Origin: Chrysomallon squamiferum
Lineage: Eukaryota > Mollusca > Gastropoda > Neomphalida > Peltospiridae
Direction: 5' to 3'
Assembly: GCA_012295275.1 (NCBI GenBank)
Contig: CM022670.1
Coordinates: 5,952,661 to 5,965,160, forward strand
Length of the DNA: 12,500 nt
Shown here one piece after another: positions 7,193 to 12,500 of this stretch (the first letter of the stretch is position 1; each line of letters opens with the position of its first letter). The notes beneath the pieces are model-generated. The model worked only from the letters and a program-made list of their open reading frames with translations. It searched no databases and was not told the DNA's origin. Made by a program: the position numbers and the translations under genes.

Positions 7193-7471
7193 TTACTTAA
7201 ATACATTAAAAAAAACCAAAAAACAAAAAACAAAAAAAATAAATAAATAAAAAATAAACCCCGTTGTTTCTAAGAATGAAGTTCTGAAAATGTCGTTTCT
7301 TAACTTTCTGTGTTCAACTCTATTGTCAAACTTGGCTTTGTTTACACTAAATAAATCAGTTAAGTTCTGAGGACGACTGTGGAGTTCATAATTAGCATTT
7401 TTCTTAACGATGTTGTGTATAACCTGAACAAAACTACCTTCTGCGCGCGCCAATCCACTTCCGACTGCCAT
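7193..7471 (-). CDS. weak candidate coding start, unrecognised
   Basis: From the ATG at 7469-7471 the frame runs 92 codons. The context AAAATGG has A at -3 and G at +4, a favourable Kozak setting. The first 70 or so residues (MAVGSGLARAEGSFVQ, later HSRPQNLTDLFSV and KLRNDIFRTSF) are of mixed composition. The last 25 are Phe/Leu-rich because they are read from the A-rich run at about 7205-7258 and are surely not coding. A donor-like AAG|GTAGTT lies after codon 11, so a very short first exon is conceivable. A small CpG cluster (GCGCGCGC) overlaps the start. No domain is recognised, and a chance frame remains the likelier explanation. Confidence 0.15.
   Translation of the reverse strand: MAVGSGLARAEGSFVQVIHNIVKKNANYELHSRPQNLTDLFSVNKAKFDNRVEHRKLRNDIFRTSFLETTGFIFYLFIFFVFCFLVFFNVFK
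7205..7258. repeat. A-rich low-complexity tract
   Basis: Runs of A interrupted by single C or T (AAAAAACAAAAAACAAAAA, then AATAAATAAATAAAAAATAA). It could be a decayed poly-A tail of a retroposed element on the plus strand, but no element body is recognised to its left. Confidence 0.6.
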
Positions 7472-7917
7472 TTTTAGCACGAAACAGTTAACCTTGCCGC
7501 AGTTTGAAGTGAAATTTCTTCACGAAATCAAAGAAATAATATTTTAATTTCCTTTTCATTATTGACTGTAACAAAGTGCGAGTGGGAGAGTGTTAATTAA
7601 GACTGGCAAACGTTGTTTTTACATTCAATTCTGTAAACTAGAGTGGGAGTTCAAAACTCTTTATTACAGGAATGCAATTCACTCAAACAGCGAATAATTA
7701 CCTACGCCCCCGACATGAGCAACACCACAACGCAATGTTCGTCTGCCCAGAGATATTTTTCCACGCAAACAAATGAACTTTAGCTGCTAATAGTCTTTTT
7801 CCGATGTCTCTTTTACGCAAATATACCTCGCCCACCGCGGAATCTTTCTTAGACTTTTTATGATTAATATAGTCAATAACTTGCTGTCAATAAAATAAAT
7901 AATTTGTTATTCTGGGA
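7472..7917. other. unique DNA, no gene seen
   Basis: Mixed-composition sequence with several CpG sites (for example CCTACGCCCCCGACATG at about 7700-7716 and CGCCCACCGCGG at about 7829-7840). No coding frame or RNA gene was recognised. Confidence 0.5.
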
Positions 7918-7937
7918 AGACAGACAGACAGACAAAA

Positions 7938-8034
<97 letters not shown>

Positions 8035-8096
8035 GAGAGAAAGAGAGAAAGACAGACAGACAGACATAGAGAGAGAGAGAGAGTGACAGAGAGGGT
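7918..8096. repeat. compound (GACA)n/(GA)n microsatellite
   Basis: Two GACA blocks (about 7918-7968 and 8018-8033) flank a GA run (about 7967-8017). Imperfect GAGA/GACAGACA repeats follow to about 8096. Frames open on both strands here read only Asp-Arg-Gln-Thr or Ser-Leu-Cys low-complexity repeats and are not genes. Confidence 0.96.
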
Positions 8097-8407
8097 GAGA
8101 GTATACACAAAGAGAACATACAAATACTACAGAGTTATGACTACGTACTTATTACAGTGGAATACACGGTCAAAGTTAGTAAACACTGAACACACAGAAG
8201 TCGCTTATCACTGACACAAGCTGTAAAAATCACTTGACTTGTTGTCAAACACATAAACCTCCTTTAATCAAGTAACACATACACGTGGTCACAAACGTTT
8301 TATTGCTGCTCAGTAAGTTGTAATTCAGTTAATAAACTACGCGATGAGAAACTTAAGTGAAAGCACATACTTCTGTATGTCAATCCCTGTACGTACATGT
8401 TTTTTTA
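8097..8407. other. unique DNA, no gene seen
   Basis: Non-repetitive AT-rich sequence. GTACGTACATG at about 8390-8400 is a short partial palindrome. Nothing else was recognised. Confidence 0.5.
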
Positions 8408-8900
8408 TTGTACAAACCTGTCAACCACTGCATGTTTCAGTGTAGACGTATCTATTGTTCAGATTTGTCAGCTCCTCTGTTTTAGTGCAGACGTGTTTTG
8501 TACAGATTTGTCAACTCCTGTTTCAGTGTAGACGTATCTATTGTTCAGATTTGTCAGCTCCTCTGTTTCAGTGTAGACGTGTTTTGTACAGATTTGTCAA
8601 CTACTGCATGTTTCTACTGATTTGTCAACTCCTATGTGTTTCAGTGTTGACGTGTTTTGTACAGATTTGTCAGCTACTGTTTGTACAGATTTGTCAACTA
8701 CTGTTTGTACAGATTTGTCAGCTACTGCATGTTTTAGTGTAGATGTTCTATTGCACAGATTCGTTAACCACTGTATACTTTAGTGTTGATGTCTATTGTA
8801 CACATTTGTCATCTACTATGTATTTTTAGTGTAGATGTGTCTGTTGTACATATTTGTCAATTACTGTACATTTCAATGTAGACATATTTCTATAAATGGA
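8408..8900. repeat. tandem array of mixed 24 and 43-48 bp period
   Basis: The anchor GTCA (in TTTGTCA) falls at 8420, 8467, 8510, 8553, 8596, 8624, 8669, 8693, 8717, 8809 and 8857, with a mutated copy (GTTA) at 8763. Spacings are 47, 43, 43, 43, 28, 45, 24, 24, 46, 46 and 48. Long units contain TTTCAGTGTAGACGT plus TTTTGTACAGATTTGTCA. Short 24-bp units keep only CTGTTTGTACAGATTTGTCA. The right end (after about 8750) is more diverged. The 95-codon plus-strand frame across it (Val/Gln/Cys/Leu repeats) is a by-product of the array. Confidence 0.9.
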
Positions 8901-9001
8901 GGTTTTGGGTTTGTTTTGTTGTTCTTTTAATATTATTTTCCTCTGTTTGACAAGTTATCGTTAGAAAAACGACAGTCTGCACAATATATTATATTTACTG
9001 A

Positions 9002-9075
9002 ATTCAAACATAAACAAACACACATACAGACAGACGAACACACACACGCTCATAAAGACACACATACACACATTT
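9002..9075. repeat. imperfect CA/CAGA-rich tract
   Basis: Interrupted AAACA, CACA and CAGACAGA words form a diffuse low-complexity tract. Confidence 0.7.
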
Positions 9076-9256
9076 ATGAAAATATCAGAGATGTGTACTG
9101 AATGCAAATTCCCAAAGTTTTATCTGTCTGTTTTATTCGTGTATGTACTGGTAAATGTGTGTCAAACTAATAAACTGTGAAACTCTAGAAACGTTTACTC
9201 AGCTATTTTAGATTGAAAAAAAAAACCAACAACAATTTAACGTTATTGAAATCACT

Positions 9257-9310
9257 GTGGGTAAAGACTACATCTGGTGGTGAGACTGTCACACGTTCAA
9301 ATCTCCCCAC
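9257..9310 (+). mobile_element. faint tRNA-like / SINE-like segment
   Basis: GTTCAAATC at 9295-9303 resembles the RNA polymerase III B box, and TGGGTAAAG at 9258-9266 is a poor A-box match. GTGGGTA (9257-9263) pairs with TCCCCAC (9304-9310) at six of seven positions, like an acceptor stem. However the span is only 54 nt, a T-stem does not fold with the B box in place, and no CCA or poly-A tail is seen. At best it is a decayed tRNA-derived SINE; it may be chance. Confidence 0.15.
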
Positions 9311-9360
9311 ACAACACAGCAGCTCAAAACCAGCCAATGGTTAATAAATCTGTAAAACAG

Positions 9361-10140
9361 GTTTTCTGTTTTCTGAAAATGTTTGTATAAAAGATATCTA
9401 GCTACTAGTAGATAAAAGAAAACAGTGACCAATATTTTGTATCTCTTGCTGTCAATAAACTTTCAACAATTAGCTGTCGAAGTGTTTAATAAAACCGAAT
9501 TAATTTAAACACACGGATAAATGGTATCTGTTTTGAAAGAAGGAACACTGACATTTCAAAGCATTTTAATATTAGGTGACATACGTATTTTTTTTATTTA
9601 TTTAAGTAATGTAAATTTATTTGTTTGTTTATTTTATTTTATTTTTGTTTACCTGTTTGGATGCCTGTCTCTTCCAACACCTCTCTCACTGCTGTTTCAC
9701 CTGTGTGGAGGAAAAATACAATTAAACGTAACTTTGTGAAATCGTGACTAATACAAAGTCAGTTGTGGGTTTAGATTTTAGAAAAGGCACTGCGGTTGTT
9801 GAGAAGATTATGATTTTAAAGATAAAAGTTAATTTAGTAAAAACAGAAATATTTCATAGACAATATATACGGGGTCTGAGCATGCCTGCTTCCCTCCGCA
9901 CACATGGACCCATGCCAAGTGAAAGCACGCTTAACAAAACACAGAAAACACAACACTCTCATTACAGTGTTACAAAATTCAGTTTAAAATATACCTTTTT
10001 ACTGTTATATAAACAACACCTTTTGTTTCGTTTTAACTATGTTTATTTTATTTTAGCAGCTTAAAAACCACATAAACTGCTTGTCTAAGAGAAATCTTTG
10101 ATTTTGTTTTCATTCTTTCATGAGACATATTTTTAAAACA
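9361..10140. other. AT-rich DNA, no gene seen
   Basis: Unique sequence with a T-rich block at about 9587-9655. Two plus-strand frames (9521-9739 and 9744-10064) cross it. The first is Phe/Leu-rich from the T block. The second opens at GTG rather than ATG. Neither is recognisable, and neither has supporting splice signals. Confidence 0.5.
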
Positions 10141-10780
10141 AATAAGTTTGTTGTTTTTTTCAGCATATACACACACATGCATGCATTCACACATATTTGT
10201 AGGTTGTTGTTCTTTTTCTATTTTTTTTTTTTTTTGTTATTCTGTCTTTTAAAAAGCAAAATGTATGTTGTTAATAACTAATGAGTTCAAAATAATACCT
10301 CTACTTTTATAACACATTGTTACTGTTTCTTTAATTATCTGTATTATTATTCATTTTCTTAATTATCAAAATTCCTACAATTGAATATCCTTCCATTTAC
10401 GGAATTTTTTGTAGAGGAGTATTCAGGACATCAACATTTTATTTTAATAAGCCGAAAATACATAACAATAAGTAAATTATTTAAACTGTCTTATTCATAT
10501 GTCTATAACAAAAACATCAGATAGGAACTTATCACACAATGTGATATTGTTGGGGGGGATTTCTACGTATAAAAAAAAAATACTTTATCGTCCTCTGTTG
10601 TGACTTGGAATCTTCTTGTTAATTGTGTTTTATAAGAAATTGTTTGTTAACTGTTCTGTGCATGTTGGCAATCAATCAGCCGGACAGGGAACAAAAAATA
10701 CGTGATCGATACACGGACGTACGTACAACAATCACTGTGCATTGTAGCACAGTCAATAGATAATGCCGTTAGACCGACTG
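10141..10780. other. AT-rich DNA with poly-T and poly-A runs, no gene seen
   Basis: Contains poly-T at about 10216-10235, a G8 run at about 10551-10558 and poly-A at about 10571-10580. GTACGTAC at about 10719-10726 is palindromic. No coding frame, RNA gene or tandem repeat was recognised. Confidence 0.5.
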
Positions 10781-10930
10781 ATCGACCAACGCGTTACGCG
10801 CAGAGATGAAACAGTCTAGTGATCCGACGTCTGCGCCGCTTGGAATTCCATTGACATCAGACGTATAAATCACGCTCGTATAATGGCGGCCTGTGTGAGT
10901 GGTTGGGCCGAACGTTACTTCTATCCCGTA
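10781..10930. promoter_or_regulatory. CpG-richer patch with TATA-like element, doubtful
   Basis: CpG sites are clustered (GCGTTACGCGCAG, CCGACGTCTGCGCCGC) against a depleted background. TATAAAT occurs at 10864-10870, and an ATG in good context (ATAATGGCGG) lies at 10883, followed by a strong donor-like GTGAGT at 10895-10900. The plus frame through that ATG is open from about 10827 to a TGA at about 10970. The minus frame 10769-10951 is also open for 60 codons from an ATG. Neither peptide is recognised. TATA and ATG are too close for a normal leader, so this is only a weak hint of a gene start. Confidence 0.15.
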
Positions 10931-10951
10931 CTTAATAAACACGTCACACAT

Positions 10952-11584
10952 ACAGACAGACGACTTGAATGAAGTCTCTCAGGTTATCGAGTTCTCGCCT
11001 CTTCACTAGAACAAGTCACATTGCTATGCAAATCAAAGCTAACTTGCTGACTCGACCTTTCAAATAGATATTTCTTGTCACACGCGTCATCGTTACATAC
11101 CCGTTCTTTTCTGAGAATTAGATCAAGCGATTTGCGAGAAAAGCAATACAAAACACTTGAAAAGAAGGCCACTGTCGTCTCCTGTACATAAGTAAAGTTT
11201 AGGGATTGGCAAATATTTTAATTTATAAATATTAAAGTGCCGTCTGCCTTTATGAATGATTTTGGAACGACGCTAGACTTGATCAGTGTTCAAACAGCAG
11301 ACGAGACACAAATTCACGACTCTGTATAACTAACTGTGTGTTACCGAACTGACTCTAATACCACAAATTTTCTAACATGTTGTACTTAGCATACACGAGG
11401 ACAAATATGAAACTGATTTTGCGCACTGCAGGGGCCTTAAATACGAGAAAAACATTTACAGTGATCCAAAAGCTCGCCGAATTCCTCCTCTTCAAGAATG
11501 ACTGAAGACGAAGGTAAAAAAATAAAACATTGTGGAAAACAAAGCAAGTAAAAGGAAAATAAAACGAATCATCGTTGTCTGTAT
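10952..11584. other. unique DNA, no gene seen
   Basis: Mixed AT-rich sequence. A 62-codon minus-strand frame (10984-11172) begins with GTG and has no recognised motif. The minus-strand frame at 11355-11807 is partly the neighbouring array. No RNA gene was recognised. Confidence 0.5.
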
Positions 11585-11990
11585 AATTGCGTTTTTGTGT
11601 GTATATGTTACGTATGTAGCGTATATATGAACGTTTGTGTGATTGTGTTACGTGTGTTATGTATATAGCGTATATATGAGTGTTTGTGTGTATGTGTAGC
11701 TTATATATGAGTGTGTTTGTGTTACGTCCGTAGCGTATATATGAGTGTTTATGTGTATGTGTCACGTATGTAGCGTATACGTTTGTGTGTTTGTATGTGT
11801 TTGTCACATATGTAGCGTATATATGAGTGTTTGTGTTACGTATGTAGCGTATATATGAGTGTTTGTACGTTTGTGTTTATTTGTTACGCATGTAGCATAT
11901 AGGCTGTATGATGCGTGTTTGTGCGTATGTGTCACGTATGTAGCGCAGATATCAGTGTTTGATATGTACATGTGTGTATGTGTTCGCTTC
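11585..11990. repeat. tandem array of 31-49 bp variable period
   Basis: The anchor TAGC (usually GTAGCGTATATATGAGTGTT) occurs at 11617, 11666, 11697, 11731, 11771, 11812, 11845, 11893 and 11941, spaced 49, 31, 34, 40, 41, 33, 48 and 48 bp. Length varies through a slippery GTGTTTGTGTGTATGTGT segment, while TTACGTATGTAGCGTATATATGAG is better conserved. Minus-strand frames across it read His/Thr/Tyr-rich repeats and begin at GTG, so coding is unlikely. Confidence 0.9.
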
Positions 11991-12500
11991 TTTATTTTTG
12001 AGGGGTGTCTGTGTGTATTTTTCATTTCACATATCACAGTCAATGATGAATCAGACAATATTTAATAACTGAACACATTTTCATTTTTACTGTTCTTATA
12101 CGTTAGTCAAAACAAACACCCATTCATTAACGTACAACTTCCCTGTAAAGCAGTCGGCGGAATTGTGTCAGTCTCGCCTGTATTAATAAACGTCTGGCGT
12201 TTACTGTTAATATTAAAATGTGTTGCGCCACGATTAAACAAACATTGTAGAAAAGATTAGTTCTACGCTGATACAAGAGACATTCCAAGTTTTACTTTGA
12301 AGTGAGAGAAAATCTTGGCCATGTTTGTGATGGTTTTAGTTTATCATCATTAAACTGCTCGTGTTATCTGTCACTGATAACGCCTGTGTCGGGAAGGCGG
12401 GAGTAGACGTTTAGAGCAGAGTGATAGCACTGTCTGAATTACTCTGTAGCTACCCAAACACACACGTCCGTTTACTCACAGGATACACACCTTTTTTATG
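11991..12500. other. unique DNA, no gene seen
   Basis: Ordinary mixed sequence to the window edge, with slightly more CpG after about 12150. The only structure noted is the inverted repeat at 12363-12381. No coding frame or RNA gene was recognised. Confidence 0.5.
12363..12381. other. inverted GATA-type pair
   Basis: GTTATC at 12363-12368 and GATAAC at 12376-12381 form a 6-bp inverted repeat with a 7-nt spacer. Both arms carry a GATAA core, so this is a possible paired GATA-factor site. The motif is short and could be chance. Confidence 0.25.

Noticed and set aside
7205-7258. Poly-A tail of a retroelement
   Set aside because: No recognisable element body, target-site duplication or internal promoter on its left. 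A-rich tracts are frequent here.
7873-8123. Several overlapping frames with Ser-Leu-Cys or Asp-Arg-Gln-Thr repeats
   Set aside because: Direct translation of (GACA)n/(GA)n in several frames and both strands.
8455-8742. 95-codon plus-strand frame resembling a repeat protein
   Set aside because: It follows the tandem array, and unit lengths that are not multiples of three shift the repeat register.
9744-10064. 106-codon plus-strand frame
   Set aside because: It opens at GTG, its first ATG is well inside, it has no recognised motif, and no Kozak or splice support.
10984-11172. 62-codon minus-strand frame that looks like a Cys-containing small secreted peptide
   Set aside because: The apparent initial Met is a GTG codon. 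The first ATG nearby is in another frame with an early stop.
11355-12065. Minus- and plus-strand frames over the 31-49 bp array
   Set aside because: They are mostly repeat-derived Thr/His/Tyr or Val/Cys stretches. The main minus frame starts at GTG, and opposite-strand frames are equally open.

Overview
The window is eukaryotic nuclear DNA, most likely from an invertebrate animal. It is strongly AT-rich. It holds long pure microsatellites ((AC)n, (GA)n, (ATT)n, (ACAT)n, (GACA)n) and five unrelated tandem arrays. It has no compact gene arrangement, and its splice-like signals carry long pyrimidine tracts. Such microsatellite content is common in molluscs and chelicerates, but no repeat family or gene fixes the lineage, so the organism stays unresolved. 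No protein-coding gene, tRNA or rRNA can be called with confidence. It reads as intergenic or intronic sequence dominated by tandem repeats.

Layout. 1-410: AT-rich flank with one small GC-box patch. 411-990: 57-bp minisatellite with a decaying tail to about 1220. 1498-1517: two perfect CRE palindromes. 1551-2009: pyrimidine tract, a candidate splice acceptor and a candidate exon, then a second open stretch in the same frame. 2534-2907: minisatellite of about 21 bp with partial dimer order, abutting a (CG)5 run and a CpG-rich patch to about 3030. 3092-3160: possible end of a pogo/Tigger-like DNA transposon. 3224-5430: (ATT)n, (ACGT)4, poly-T, (AC)26, (ACAT)n and other simple repeats in unique AT-rich DNA. 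5456-6350: the main feature, a 44-bp satellite-like array of about 20 monomers. 6618-6706: (GA)44. 7193-7471 (-): a weak candidate coding start. 7918-8096: (GACA)n/(GA)n. 8408-8900: array of mixed 24/43-48 bp period. 9257-9310: a faint tRNA-like/SINE-like segment. 9361-10760: AT-rich, nothing recognised. 10781-10930: CpG-richer patch. 11585-11990: array of 31-49 bp period. 12000-12500: nothing recognised beyond a small inverted repeat.

The most notable structure is the 44-bp array. Its variant positions recur in the same order ten monomers later, so it appears to be a 10-monomer higher-order repeat present twice. Each monomer also carries a palindrome centred on GTAC next to an AGATAA word. 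I found no evidence for a multi-gene system. The open frames inside the arrays are by-products of repeat units divisible by three or of low-complexity sequence.
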